From Clostridiales bacterium (lineage in GTDB: Bacteria; Bacillota; Clostridia; Christensenellales; UBA1242): a stretch of 64,000 nt of DNA. The stretch is taken from the NCBI GenBank assembly GCA_015055605.1, contig SVHV01000001.1, positions 315,026 to 379,025 on the forward strand. Direction: 5' to 3'. The notes below the pieces were generated by a model. It ran no database searches. It was given only the letters and a program-made list of their open reading frames with translations, and was not told where the DNA came from. This document shows positions 56,001 through 58,216 of the stretch, one piece after another. How positions within the stretch are numbered: position 1 is the stretch's first letter; the number at the start of each line of letters is the position of its first letter. The translations under genes and the position numbers were made by a program.

Positions 56001-58150
56001 TAATCTCTGTCAAAGATAGTATGAATATACAAATTCTTTATCGTATATCCATTACCATCAAATGTGCCTTGGAAATTTACAAAAGGAATCCATATTTTTC
56101 CTGACATATCAATATCATTCATTAATTTTATTGTTTGACCAGAAAAATTACTTTCGTAATAACACAAAAGGCCTAGTTCATCAGGAGTAGTAACCTCAAT
56201 AACATCAGCATAGTCATCACAAAAAACATTTGAATCATCATACTGATCCCACCATGTCATAGGATATGCACTACCAGAGAAAGAAGCTAACATTGAATAT
56301 GCTACCTTACCAGTCGTAGTACCTACGGATATCGAACCCGTGCCACTACTATTTGTCGAAGCATTGACATAGCCAGTTTCTCGATATCTACCATAGGTAT
56401 AAGATGTTGTACTTGGATTTGAAGTAGAATTTTGATTAAACCATGAGTACTTAGATATAGCGACATTACCACCTGTATATGTTAAGAACGCCGCTTTAAA
56501 ATAAGCATTATATGTACTTGTCTTCGTACTAGAACTATAAACATTACTTATGGAGTAAAGCCTTAAAGTGCCATAAGCCGCATTATAAGAAGCATTGATT
56601 GCTGTCGTTGAATCGGCTAAAAGATTTCCCAATCTCGCAAAAGCACCATTAAATGTAGATGCAGAAGCAGATTCGTTTGACCACGGATAACTCGACATCG
56701 TAATTGGATTGACTAAACAATACCTTACATTAAATCGCTTTACTAGACCCGACCCCTGATATCTGTGAGCAAAAAGACCACATAAGTCGATAGCCTTTGA
56801 CCACTTAGTTAGATGGAAACCTGATATAGAGTTAGTTGAACCATAGTCAATCTCAAATTGAATAGTTGAGGTACAATTAGTAATATATACGGTTGATACA
56901 TCTGATGTAGGATTGACATGTGTTGACCTATAAGCATCTCCCCAACCAGAACCAATGATACCGGCAACTGTAATTCTATAATCACTAGTACACTGTCCTC
57001 GGTGATAGCCATTACTAGCACCAGCTGTGCCATTATTATCTATCGTACCACAAACCCATGCACCAGCTGCCTGATTAAATATCCAAATTCGCCCTTTAAA
57101 GTGACAATTAGTTATGTAGAGCGAATTATACTGGTCATCTTTGATATCACAGCCACCCACAATACCACCAACATTCATATACTGTCTAAGCATAATCTCA
57201 AAATGTCTGCCGGTAACCGAACAATTTATGATAGATGTTTGATTAGGCGCACCGTCATCATCAGTGTTCATAACATACCCAACGAGGATACCATAATGTC
57301 CAATGTACTGATATCTCTCAGTATCATTATAATAGCCTGGCTTGTAACTACTATATCCATCATAAGTACCTACGGTCACTGTACCACCATTGACAGCACT
57401 ACCATATAGGTTTTTCGCAAAATTATCCCAAACCTGATAAAGAACTGGTCCATAACTATTTGTTTTACTAGTTCCCACCTTAGTAAAATCAAGATGACAG
57501 TTAGACACTAAGGTATTTGAACACAGTACATCAATAAAGAATGACCTATGTCTAAGAGATGCGTTGTCATCTTCTGAACTAAATGTACACATTCTCTTAA
57601 GGTTTGTATTAGTATATCTGACTGTAACATTAGCAATAACAGAATTTCTTCTAACATATTGAAACAAAGGAACAACAAAACCAGAAGCACTACCATCATC
57701 AGTAACATGACCATAGTTTACAGTTATTGTGTGTCCATCTCCATCAAAAACTCCTTGAAACCAATAAACATAAGCATATAAATTAGTTGCACCAGATGTG
57801 CTAGAATTATATACATTAGTACCATTGACCCAGTATGTAGTTAAATTACGAGAAATAGTGATGTCTTTGGTAAGTTTAAAATACATTGACACGTTATAAG
57901 CTCTCTGCAATGCAACAAACTTCTCCCAGTCGTCAATTAAGAAAGGATTAGCACGAGAACCATCACCACCTGTGTACAAAGAAGATAGAGCAACAGAGGC
58001 TGCATCTACCTTATTGTCGTCTTTGAAGTAATTGTAAAGACTCAAAGAACCGATACCACAAACAAGTAGCAAGATTCCAAACACAATACTCTTCCACAAA
58101 TGTGCGAAAGGGTGTTTTACTTTGAAATTTGGTTTTTGTAATTTAAACAT
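26078..58150 (-). CDS. Giant exported repeat protein, about 10,690 aa (putative surface adhesin)
   Basis: One uninterrupted frame of 32 kb, roughly 1.1-1.2 MDa. The listed ORF begins 46 codons too early: the ATG at 58150 has an AGGAG site and starts a signal/anchor (basic residues 1-20, hydrophobic 'SIVFGILLLVCGIGSLSLYNYF', possible cleavage near VDA-AS). The mature part is rich in Ser, Thr, Tyr, Asn, Asp and Gly. Nine modules of the type 'NPYxI...F.L..DIDLSG..W.P...F.GxFDGxGHTI' are followed by GLUG-like beta-helix repeats ('GGLVGK', 'TAGLVGINNGTIRKVSYNG'). There is also a discoidin-like region (~47.5-47.9 kb), a Listeria-Bacteroides-type 'GYVFNGWYTG' (~49.0 kb), and a dispersed ~58-residue module near the C terminus. 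No LPXTG, GW, SLH or C-terminal membrane helix is visible; it ends 'YEYWLHNSSSNM'. It is a single-gene transcription unit. Adhesion, or host or glycan binding, is inferred from these domain types only. Confidence 0.93.
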   Translation of the reverse strand: MFKLQKPNFKVKHPFAHLWKSIVFGILLLVCGIGSLSLYNYFKDDNKVDAASVALSSLYTGGDGSRANPFLIDDWEKFVALQRAYNVSMYFKLTKDITISRNLTTYWVNGTNVYNSSTSGATNLYAYVYWFQGVFDGDGHTITVNYGHVTDDGSASGFVVPLFQYVRRNSVIANVTVRYTNTNLKRMCTFSSEDDNASLRHRSFFIDVLCSNTLVSNCHLDFTKVGTSKTNSYGPVLYQVWDNFAKNLYGSAVNGGTVTVGTYDGYSSYKPGYYNDTERYQYIGHYGILVGYVMNTDDDGAPNQTSIINCSVTGRHFEIMLRQYMNVGGIVGGCDIKDDQYNSLYITNCHFKGRIWIFNQAAGAWVCGTIDNNGTAGASNGYHRGQCTSDYRITVAGIIGSGWGDAYRSTHVNPTSDVSTVYITNCTSTIQFEIDYGSTNSISGFHLTKWSKAIDLCGLFAHRYQGSGLVKRFNVRYCLVNPITMSSYPWSNESASASTFNGAFARLGNLLADSTTAINASYNAAYGTLRLYSISNVYSSSTKTSTYNAYFKAAFLTYTGGNVAISKYSWFNQNSTSNPSTTSYTYGRYRETGYVNASTNSSGTGSISVGTTTGKVAYSMLASFSGSAYPMTWWDQYDDSNVFCDDYADVIEVTTPDELGLLCYYESNFSGQTIKLMNDIDMSGKIWIPFVNFQGTFDGNGYTIKNLYIHTIFDRDYVDNNDIDYYGFFGQLGANAIVRNLTLSYTRMEINFSSRMQYCGTLAGAVTGSNVKIEDVKITNSHIYYSWGYCGINTTNPITNASFTNTIHSSLIYGNVVGLGNASFSMVGVAVYSNYTIPVRSLKYNMDGTNTSNNFKLSVFVGKMNSSCKVTMDQIGSYNNRKSTSIAIPSDLMELADNTYFAGFTHYFTSNSSSGSSNSYQAVTNAISYYDTLGTYSSSQSLPTISTSYRIVRQESISSNLSSFNTLIRNICNGNYLHIWGVDYCNNVNDYMYTKGGYYYQVSYEITEEVPVDYGDGYEYYEYYVKGGITLWLFRLVTTSYAILNSDNSVTNLAANGVFPAQSLASNSSSIIPQINSSGTITFSTITTTSSYTAYNGKRIYSRANHATSNIFPIYSPYGYYSSRYNGVAFLKEYNPEYFTTHYITTPVTGTSYRTRTEYLIDEKIPSLNSSSTYAGTYLGNSKATHAPNFVMVPTSSSSGTTCYWYYYGNNHQIYQSTTTESDNFIQIDTVHSPAQRYFVVAQYKDNPGATDKTINDFTVSQANCTVTKVRTLSPSSSWVGTSGTANSNLYTLLSNYYNEFELTLYKITGLKSNSSYTIQYTDPVDWSYTAININGTKFANRNYLMTNQYFWYGAEICDWNIMYYGIHSTSCSQVGYSYLSSSEFTSSSTGATKTLTHYTSNSTGYLSTSSTLNLTSSSTYATIANAGIACIVISYDYYHVACYDPAGSDSFYLYNDGTTAVEDVIYTKIICQATGGTDFDGTYESFPAVAYILDDRQEDEYGPMEAEFFLSWGGRAHYYGSETYLDFRIEPPNGNLVSYVDAYQESPSEGGASLGLGPSVSNSLSKGYSMVLECYTEYWDADSYSDGTDDNCFSAFYPIYITAYLTERTYSVNLVSDGTPGNQGRSALIDLNNSNETGAYSFITSTYTVTKTATYNSAHYKNNKITIGTISSAPHYLEFTFNGGTSYTYYFTNDLNPNLNALNYTSNPGESSSPQSYGFKICAIGSSGVELSFDINPSGTTRIDFVWYTFSWEDLARAAHPDLTGAGQALSKLETDTDGYYLISTPMEFALFAIGADSTTAYNARLVNANNVLDFNLGDYDEYIFPQMNQFSGHIDGNNHRLYDVNFNNTLNPFINTLNSSAIISGLYFHSVALANTVLFNNYKGQTATEYLASHQVQSIFVRTNYGKITMCGIYETYHTISSSHDNSYWGYFAATNETSGIIERCSIDIRHNLWNNNPYDITIGAIAYNNKGKIQNCYSVVSEPNIFDSSVGTRNVYYSGAAITNSGTIEYCYSASVFTAWTRTTYPLKFHTFAKTNTGTIATAKNYYSFYYGDIHSGGTSATQHTLTASQGTRLTVAQMKEKSSFSGFSFGSIWFFDEDCGTGGRYHSGGGTCGMKYHQYNRGFPLLINDGVDVSTLTSDLIEFYVNDTLITSTTTTHKLNVSSSSTEKYLKYNTGTTASSNANAFKTKIGISNVTGQDIIVSLEMFSAPLRLISVKYGTTDISVTNSSGTAVTMSSTFKYNTAAGPYNYTLSNFDDSNGKKVKFYFITPAVYVEQAGAAISNNLAKSPYYLGTSSTTLLSSKTVYFVFGVTNFTINVGETVDNIRYKDLVVRYDSTTSNALETLDIFGDSNGRYKGATGTYATSFSVRENIAYAEELKVASTTTVPTASLSDTTNNATIVNLSTFGNRASNDKDVLVLSFTDKYYHVKLTKPSDSGFTLKLLNSSGTQLASIDSTSGNDYSQVFISESTLNNCKIQVVDANNPLRLYSLYFGGASLYDGATNQYDGISGTSGTFTYEHANNKMTFAKSGITTVTIYDNSGTANISASSYPDGIPIYIGTTESAVEVTFIYEYSSSIGSTKASGFSITDGTSSISLTSTSTTATFSCLISQTYTFSLETASTSTDSKGFTVYKVGSYYYRFVILEGPNYTAPNDAVVSGDDDEFSKTIPTNSLTYKIYSIQQMKVNQDFADGNIYNSTYDGVTYYSSAFTEKSARASYTISTTSNSTTAIKDTRNPVNSFAWANGDSLYIDYNGTFKFVVDTSGNVDTDIEKSKLFTANASHVLNSSGSKVGQCTNSDNYTVTINATICPKIDINRKPIAVNIENPSLQDERPYVMFYKLNGTAFSDNHRLTQTGTTKVTIKDTASTYSLITYTSSTTGSASSGNLIHYYNLYTCYGNNLKFTRGDTSTTVIENQKRLVSLEGSCFIGNVSSVTGAFNGRDTEPVYIRGKIGESESGTVVFTYAPFVTVSLYRADMIHEYSMQAIHNSSLVGITSITVSTKWSDTNSWTTPGDNKYIIKSDTTNHQYTYDLVDTTTARQLVLTVVVDVQTGYVFNGWYTGVGNGSLIGPQGGPSTTTTTGNTTASSSGFYDITTKNDGTQSTIVIYFDKTMYDDAYSSGFLNTSFFPEVSERQLYNDGNVDNGGIVTIYGNGNFELKDTYSTHTQTLIAAADYTFDGRADTKYFKAYYYTILVMKATPASTFAIQKFTHTSSSNGTYSVVTAGSDETSSKTRTQALAADYFSNVPKFNINIEFVGRNTIDNETHTLQRVGAQNGTVTVTPTKTPSGASAGNKSISFAISDSNYKIKYYVLKVFAGTSTTATATYYVAPGSSTTYTGTSLTGGATVRHLNSGNSTSWGTFKVSSNDTSLSIQIYDASKSQSNTWTNTYSNFYSQYYKFTVAPFIVEKVDVIKAYTSTNALPVQNTISARYLRLYSNTVTNALGDSYYPTVYYDGTAVQLKNSNIVDKSGNYSGYESLRYNVEGDSLYEYYYITFDLGAARTISKIIIPYNASYLYDSAYLSTDKSTWYTIYDKYIEGAYTATKVIDFVPDNHLNITATGASNNTFAANSSFSTSVASVTIGSMIPVVSGKTYRLVNNMANYSIDVTAYNATFSAQSITPTVTSSGSRKVILDIATNSETKYLGIKYTRTSALASASALKSDLLSNYDVSLQIFRASALNNYPSSSTPNEYLTGMKTYQLYNLQFITPIDQFVENMTINGTSAQVRATDFEFIANGTNVTQTTADGVNCSLVASPHTFTIDSKYFLKISNDYRVDLSTVSLNATITAAQVQAVISKIEHTSLLTQSSRGRYMSFSGTTDYGKPAGGNRNNLSFSFTNVPNVTPLGYEVVKLELISSAGTLAVSDVVDTTYSESSPFTTNASKTTISASGNTYTLKIYLRERTYTHSIGHGCNLSTCTDCSGKGILYVYTTLGYTAKTMQVNATSTDYTGCLATINLASHSGTTITQYTTSAKSQTVTINGTASPTMASSEISVATGSTILPKSLFDTTNSSVVGTDKTLKGTRFGTTSGSTQKGFYNYNYAEFVVGFYTYVAVEATTPADNSYGSGTWVVRDTAITTNGSNITYTYGMYGQWNNTEKTLLENMTNNTFTPFNGEKFIFFVINPNVAVAVNSDYTTNIYQKYRTSFKIHLLNFANRYSNSTTISAINDVAIRLYQSTDASGNWQNIASGTTSVKAKSLKYMLTHNSKDIATIELMSTSTLTGNSSGVVASVVGETITITVLETSTPAKYYSIQSAYSSSSEDKDANSPFRPTETISSVIAGGTTSTDYAQPDATEVHGYRGNSLKLINVNTTYSDAGARATYDKAEYKIDIRDTDPVPYSSSDFYFFTYFDLYREVYIETINVSKVTHVLKDSKVKPATYTVGSQFYYIDYVSGSTSDVGYKISYVREGDSIEFKLQSGSYTDGYQLLPYSVTRFTGSYSGSSRVSLINDDTMRAKYSNSTNYASNFSLIGTANDITNNPKAIIESSYPTGNNNLGNVTDIHLVTFFTDSMQLQIETVEYSDQNIGTLIGSNPDKYQRNTTYTPTPKASGNADNVIVTSLGTVGVYTTAGLSGNPLNASGNIAVGGCFVSAPHLYFEFNYGQDVINSWELANWQKYVGWDTSTSSEKYVKIGYTGSNLRYYTADQGTDTGYVVYNSEFTSNNPLHSAIKMFFDQVYTVEFKYRQYEAGAYNLIDLESNSGDEDLFDCIKMMYVGKTAYDNDESKLVGIDGTSIRVKYNTEIYVYALAPYAYNSSVTITSPNPYRIIRVTRPGYDKGLLEIDDYKAHYQGKFTSGTSGTHLYAYNNGFNYDKKNVLFNFTTNVDTTTTYYIDFANTIELAEHETVKRFYSATGLANSENFQGGTYTIGVMTGKNASNQIMSPTMGNTTGGLNVFNYGGSLYVDRYSTVYAEVTEICEGFEFSFWDIYDEGGNQYIPQESYKLIYDTTDFFLDDTAGQEIAIKLVVAEQKVNVNITTAVVADTSDGGGYGLKNVIYKDATRTIPVTNEDFRHEVVGGESVQIGNEFFLVEDGVAHINIPYYFNSSNNKIYLDSSYTIEAGFAYEFVNKPAICITQKLDSSNSSYAYPGYYINQNGSVQIKYYDVATGTDKTYTITVVEDAGGRLLYGDPSYGHNGLLNLADLPFVMTYIYCTKFIYVNTAYTYGFGIIDGNRVDNLETPLHIHNSKAYLEPSHAREYPYAYTYHSNGKVLTFDKKDNYLNYYDIINRQVTINSVTYYQGYGSPEGIENNVESIIWIKADTFNERLTVADRAALADHYICGEDGNEFLQKYVYMERLESDSGNECYIGYFGELSIKAQVERWSFDSETGEFVENTRTIGYYFHSFLNADTVGYTVDNNFLNGKPIVCITAGEYKGQYVVSGNSITATNGVTNKTFYVNGTTLYFDSSFTQPVNTFTYKIYTYENDKEALNVGAMTDWGTERLKDALDTTPATIHTGTIHVIALFSYNPNVTVNFKSVDDDVLALRTNNFDNDFGTDGYTLTDDGYTAYRVYSITFNGTISFDSHMFVEPSYSSGVYLKGYRYIMIDLNDADLLLTTNIATKDGEQHITYILSSIRANSDIVIYYIPIYEVMLEPVTTGKGTITTNVSTDFRYTTYSISALTTQNASENTVNGVYNVLDYTLAQLSTRASEISYNSTYASATGVEIAKSHTNANYTAVYVVGSYTELTSDATVHDTTYTVVSTPYYADTAQYKITERYIPTYLYYGNDMKVIKHTVEVDGNDHEYDAVAPGSYESYRELYVNKTLEVNSTTVAAEDLIVNSNHAVSGTFAREYTIKIETFVIEESSTAGFMKIDIQTPIQVLETEYFENVHALVNQTYQGKLDISNSNLYGLYTETIMYTAGVPTVTRAMFEYNGVDISFNIPTNLYPDKDMFYIAYYFMKKATVTLDIQPGYMSPQVQPIVSMSQITIDTTIPANESSKPLSKTTPRGNIVSNEYIGNHVYLDNATSIANSINSNFQADVEITLFAENISLGTSNNSQYNFVGFTDGSNLIYETYTISSNQVTIRETVYYVKEGELYTDAAKTIKATNLSYIIESTTLKLYYIAVSNRTFTTDGGATIITNGYTLNYMPGMGTNFLVAKYKLDAQSKDIINIKGNGYFQFGYSKESQINNVIGSINTIFENQLYNELTTEIDRDTDSLTYQGYKYIVIRAFPGPYASLASVSAFYPEAGDGFKFTDDRLLQDNYFIYSIKTVSVDFDYLQVTTNVTLAFVTNDTWSHSASEVSARIVGGKNIYDISTPEQLAFVLSNSNIVSDRNAVINLKNDISLGGKLWIPYIDAFVGTFEGNGHIISGIEITASRDMIYSTAYTNAPADGVVQTGSFVNVIGKANGYTSDGTTTYVTYRNLHELQGMALIPYAIHASINNLNIFGFNGYYYNGIGKANGVIGGYFVDSSLDKCYILLGESINFSMGYERDSFASGFDMTEDIDDNPTTGVASGDLNAMQNASSLVRTGLFVGGAEAYSIESKYIATTYNYDTTDSSNASGISINNSGIYEANVNYSLVGSELVFGQFVGANLYGDKNPGIKTESNEAVSMYISNSFAKDNLNINILSSGVIGTVGTNVLTATLHDIYVNVTGICSASGDNYAIADIVSNLSLNNIYVKQMITTTASYSSASFEDNNRWYSIATIDRVPRIMTMARQSVGAVVTLESGSNTNGIISNKVYTISTATELATYLYSANQDANKTLEYVEFRIVSDIDFGNDIWISYDLPRGYTLNGGGFKLSGLYLKDFWYGNYNSASLINNNYGVIRNLYITNSYMFVNGDEDTTDIQYFGFVARNMAGDMADMYQVYVNDSLIDISTIVNYKDSYVGGLVGKIDADIPIYEVEFTGKINNSYFATKSTADVLFVGGVVGYAHSNIYKAHSSAVIKSYGHTQRVHANQLYGGLIGRAGSTITEVTDAYFGNKAGSKFLAEINEYEKSSSNPSTAYALAGQNDASALSINNFYSSATFYKLSNNGFTNSTFITNYAYMLSGTYSGSPSGVTNASDLQLSTAGLNGFKDSNIWYFDTVTTDGYTYPVLIGNIKSNDIKVTIETEGVRHVAGETADNGGVFTNNSEFHQISTGIKYEKTPDTEPNYYSIDYYVKVTHDLATGAPYYTLSFAANTGYHIVAILVNGIVAASGNQYETNASMGNSYKTTYNDFSVNTQLVNGLTGFSVQVAQTNDNEIKVIFSKDIYYLNSVINGSNSAANNKYGTITVDYTQRDSYNNRVYSNTTYYNNNPTENAWTINSDYAKFYYQNSILDDDGTPKAGVDAQFTNSTVTYTFTPNEYQLSDNYYIGVRLKGWVFLPYGSSQTFSASVPNNNAKLDYSNTSNFPYLIGIMNNGEDTVVDPTDYYYGSSIPNKSGTYYVSLTANSVTRSLPTGNTAYTYVNSGSITVSVAAVTAGSYHPWVEYVYMSGLDGDLHYHTHSETDCFDEGVNLNCPDMPGHICDELCIEDSGSTIWFGTNELSPVQYSTYVYTPQSKGGGNFAPGNLISEKERVRIDILNARSGSRIDWFTRTFLDITDPANPVEKTHIYKLEEDSSFIEKVYDWNRADNTLTDITGAYTLTYLINNSVLSETGLGYDINISFVLAENTFGIYSFHMNDKLYDITLHLKNPDVNERVDVKLSNKADGSSSVILYSIINDNGIMKYSVSSGAEIDLNTDYTGQPIDLFAFGIHLYGEIAYSVDMGIMAILKMPDGYYPVIEMTAIDKYRLTDETDAIKVSSLLVPNADNTGYDTDGVKYTSYTASSRVTVTSGDYNGQYFDITGNSVVIGGTTYYINPQSAEGSSKLYTNESCTTLVTAFTYRMQGLGVLTYTLNTTSTSHDYVYTYKYGKLSQVDANALIELTYKKDYFSYFDQMGETTYIPEYYSQSISGVTSNSFTNTVATNMTGSLDSYLSSIQFVDIGGEASAGANGLSRETAFVIDSTFKLAWLDYVLCNYPTATYIYSDEEYRFSDAYYQILGKLDMSDKFWMPIPEFTGVMFTIGEGDSVGQIEDLYIELTYANVTNADLDAGKYTANGFIAKSDYAQFTNIKFVNPTIVSGIATTVGLVVGESKHTTFDSISIESARLYQTTSVDSDKNVGLGGLVGLALYNTTVNECYVGAEFISSHNNVGAILGNTSYYPDTSTDIYEAHFANIYNTYAYATRTHYEETDLEYEEISFAIGEALAVFYSVFELYGTVSTEHIYFTNAVDADDIEANYNNNYIIYTSSISVPDATFKQATSLTKDNIKLALAGLDFVRIWKFNENNQSVLGHLAFNPVISDTTITVVSLSGAGTKYNPYQIKTVGDFLFFIEQINATEYNTYNYASKYFVLKADIDLSGIMVDSIIDFKANLDGDEHTISNYYIKSDAVDNVSLINTNSGVIEKLFIKDALVVGTFSTRGDSYTAGLVGINNGTIRKVSYNGDIISTAKYTGNVIGKNNGVADTIINDGVVIGREYTGGVIGVATSDSVNISIGNNAIVSGFNYVSSIIAETQALPHVKVLSGEFAGRYFTITTDDTVIIGGITYYYQTAGTIYEGKIYTDNAHTSQVTEFTYDIVTHNNLYSTGILKMADRDDRVYRLSGLIQSTTNLHLSFTNNYFAGKILLTNYIYNVELAALAIAPTDGTIVHGYYSNYISGATVLNTTNVDGLINISYSAIIGTPCEYYVQVNERTSSDLTNTSSSFNANNWDYSNIWSIYAEENNGLPVFKYFNDYIVELPQGENYTYMMSTLLADEYFSYAREENRKFVYIKTDEYLYVIEINNDNSVSEDNGIEIENVVINDDGTIYVYRGASVTINVTAAIYSHITRIELNSLVTGVSGSSSDYTMLDDIHSENSDSNELGIKSGVNFVMTPNATVLGNDGNYNMYSRNRFDYYITISNDIDTYEVSASKEQITSVENENLISNIVIASRGANPLTSSNNDLSVDKKTTLAGIYYGDTVTITVTLNSALLGTGATTNIRIDSWSLKDDDITSDGDGYNYLDGDKTITNSVSDEYDLNGIYNIGNYYTLNKDNSPYTPQDYIIDNDKISISFIATPQTSGEYIVTLVKQWLVELQLDISIDIGIEYPIGYLSGYEEIPVASAGQNYSSPTAYEFNQEVLAISEDSKVSAKNYNLKNYTSINPTTSLLATGQTDKGSYKLVGTMYDYGAEGSVIDTVDYVDERFIAKIYVDSFAPINFSTYNRGVYKFTAFTQWNETQGKYLDLGINPDVTEYTIGVGPDVLELYTYRVDSVEYSYSGQSAIIANYIPSNYNINVIVDNGHESDDDDYDQQNGINAYNGTVTADEFIPNEEGTYLTGIDIVSTVRHGRSIQITLNPDEKYIYDEVNITYYTYRLKDVTKEDTMDNRVYYNGENYTITTGNKDTITTNYLPVINKYQDGELVEIATNMTRNSKLYAVTDADGNLTGDNNYGHTITLTNVYGNIELHVKYIRYYWNDTDTTVDKLGTEIPTGTSILGDGSYENPYKISKASDWGYIVNTSRSTNNYYTDSYFIVTNDIDFQSRYTPSIARFEGKIFGNGFTFKNMLLDSYLLVGETSREVNTSDENKSTYHYGMATCIYSNATLETYQYGLINRLNGSISDLVFDNLVFKSAMASSISSDKSVYADVGLVSAHYGLINNITINDNSSFTNYANYNLVAGADQYVRLFAPVAAYSNGGTISNIINNADIKYYMDNSSIDCSEIYVAGIVAKNDVNETVSSTIYNVINNGNVSVLANHTNKRGYIFAAGISVVSFGNGIGYNLANTGTINNEVYYAAGIIYNNAGTIINAYNSGEIIAGRKDASGISRVTYGILKNAYNVGKLLSESGSNSYEITHKEAGSIIENIYYLSSNNTSSIASSAVPLTTAQMSDENSFVGFDFMTDWSMGTGSYTYPVLKFTEVQGHFTLGINDYSSTETVKDTGLWIEYNDGTNNVADISLSDLPYNSSIDAYGIENVYQLAWLSRATSYRNPELIGKNFVIINDIDLSGRYWTPINSQRFNDSISIYGIDKDSIDEVIADDLKHDVATDNITISGMTIGNENRWYNMGESAFISYTTHSNIKGLDFESVNIAGTGNILAVVVSDAENSTIISNVNYISGSVRGYSSNHYNYPVVAGLVGWLWESKLTASTVTGYNAEGELHSTYAIGDDYGGNIVGLGVGTHIAGLVGYNYNPLNIDGIDYAVNENYFNGILTGYSSAGAPIENSSVSGLVYTASETTIKDNYSKGKIVSYNVTNVASIIHEINWHTIMKNNYSANEIIFKAGTGSVYVVNNIYDSSLEISKNYYLVDSRKDPQMGNYMAGAVRNNTGGFTITATDMIESITTEELVSQQAFKNKSTWDFSNIWTYIYHINWDYPVLRSIYGRNAVEIDVVVYNPYKNGAPTVQLGNLYMGSLDHEDRGIDSIFYKNASNEVVSNYADIVASEYADTSVIEFTYSIMASDYIDVMISNTSNGLVSSVLFGEIIRGDGTHETITYYDKYTDNTNNDIHIHEELVAETYGLVITYEYREFNLTLNSTLTADAGTDGVQDDDFVTVVLVHTNSAGIVDYAYSIDMKNNETYTFANIFNGVLDSVYTYTYAGVDYDFTVDDYGTWSVYLYYPMFYVNETDKTTITNANITYNPTISRVKVTSGDYAGYYYNITADNTVIIGGVTYYIDTTTTIGTSKLYTNAACTTEVSAFSYTLNADSDYYDNYATINNSNVAFNYIGSFNLDTISRDIVIDITVNKPYEYWLHNSSSNM
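26248..26421 (-). repeat. Dispersed 58-residue module, copy A (C-terminal)
   Basis: The encoded segment runs from 'VKVTSGDYAGYYYNIT' through 'VIIGGVTYYID' to 'SKLYTNAACTTEVSAFSYTL'. It shares the pattern SGxYxGxYxxI-xVxIGGxTYYI-xKLYTxxxxTxxVxxFxYxx with copies B and C. Confidence 0.75.
28160..28460 (-). repeat. Beta-helix entry module 9 (GLUG-associated)
   Basis: 'YGIENVYQLAWLSRA', 'NFVIINDIDLSGRYWTPINS' and 'ITISGMTIGNENR' encode the module that opens the last GLUG-like block. Boundaries are approximate. Confidence 0.65.
29640..29860 (-). repeat. Beta-helix entry module 8 (GLUG-associated)
   Basis: 'GDGSYENPYKISKASDWGYI', 'YFIVTNDIDFQSRYTPSIAR' and 'FEGKIFGNGFTFKNMLL' fit the module pattern. 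Boundaries are approximate. Confidence 0.7.
32538..32715 (-). repeat. Dispersed 58-residue module, copy C
   Basis: 'VKVLSGEFAGRYFTITTDD', 'VIIGGITYYYQTAG' and 'GKIYTDNAHTSQVTEFTYDI' align throughout with copies A and B. Confidence 0.75.
33110..33340 (-). repeat. Beta-helix entry module 7 (GLUG-associated)
   Basis: 'GAGTKYNPYQIKTVGDFLFF', 'YFVLKADIDLSGIMVDSI' and 'ANLDGDEHTISNYYI' are followed by GLUG-like 'TAGLVGINNGTIRKVSYNG'. Confidence 0.75.
34200..34410 (-). repeat. Beta-helix entry module 6 (GLUG-associated, divergent)
   Basis: 'LSRETAFVIDSTFKLAWLDY', 'YYQILGKLDMSDKFWMPIPE' and 'FTGVMFTIGEGD' keep the module layout with substitutions in the FDGxGH turn. Confidence 0.6.
34733..34906 (-). 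repeat. Dispersed 58-residue module, copy B
   Basis: 'VTVTSGDYNGQYFDITGNS', 'VVIGGTTYYINPQ' and 'SKLYTNESCTTLVTAFTYRM' align with copy A, including the conserved Cys-Thr-Thr. Confidence 0.75.
37915..38130 (-). repeat. Beta-helix entry module 5 (GLUG-associated)
   Basis: 'NKVYTISTATELATYLYSAN', 'EFRIVSDIDFGNDIWISYDL' and 'LNGGGFKLSGLYL' are followed by 'YVGGLVGKIDADIPIYEVEF' and further GLUG-like units. Confidence 0.7.
39200..39420 (-). repeat. Beta-helix entry module 4 (GLUG-associated)
   Basis: 'KNIYDISTPEQLAFVLSNSN', 'VINLKNDISLGGKLWIPYID' and 'FVGTFEGNGHIISGIEI' are a close match to the module pattern. Confidence 0.75.
47480..47900 (-). other. Discoidin-like (F5/8 type C) region of the giant protein
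   Basis: 'ARYLRLYSNTV' (first strand), 'YYYITFDLGAARTISKIIIP' and 'SAYLSTDKSTWYTIYDKY' match the discoidin hallmarks: a DLG-x-x-xTIxKI strand and a 'vSxDgxxWt.i' strand. The fold commonly binds glycans or lipids. Boundaries are approximate and the assignment is by eye. Confidence 0.6.
52600..52820 (-). repeat. Beta-helix entry module 3 (GLUG-associated)
   Basis: 'DGYYLISTPMEFALFAIGAD' and 'NQFSGHIDGNNHRLYDVNF' retain the start and FxGxxDGxxH turn of the module. Confidence 0.65.
56020..56220 (-). repeat. Beta-helix entry module 2 (GLUG-associated)
   Basis: 'IEVTTPDELGLLCYYESN', 'IKLMNDIDMSGKIWIPFVN' and 'FQGTFDGNGYTIKNLYI' are a near-consensus copy. Confidence 0.75.
57690..57990 (-). repeat. 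Beta-helix entry module 1 (N-terminal)
   Basis: Right after the signal/anchor come 'GGDGSRANPFLIDDWEKFVA', 'YFKLTKDITISRNLTTYW' and 'FQGVFDGDGHTITVNYG'. GLUG-like 'INCSVTGRHFE' and 'NVGGIVGGCDI' units follow. Confidence 0.75.
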
Positions 58151-58216
58151 ATTATTACTCCTAATAATTTTATTATATATTAATGTGAAAATTTTAATCT
58201 TTGTATTTTCACTATT

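Noticed and set aside
26078-58150. A CRISPR array or tandem-repeat DNA within the giant gene
   Set aside because: Repeats are visible only at the protein level, at irregular distances; no constant direct repeats with unique spacers.
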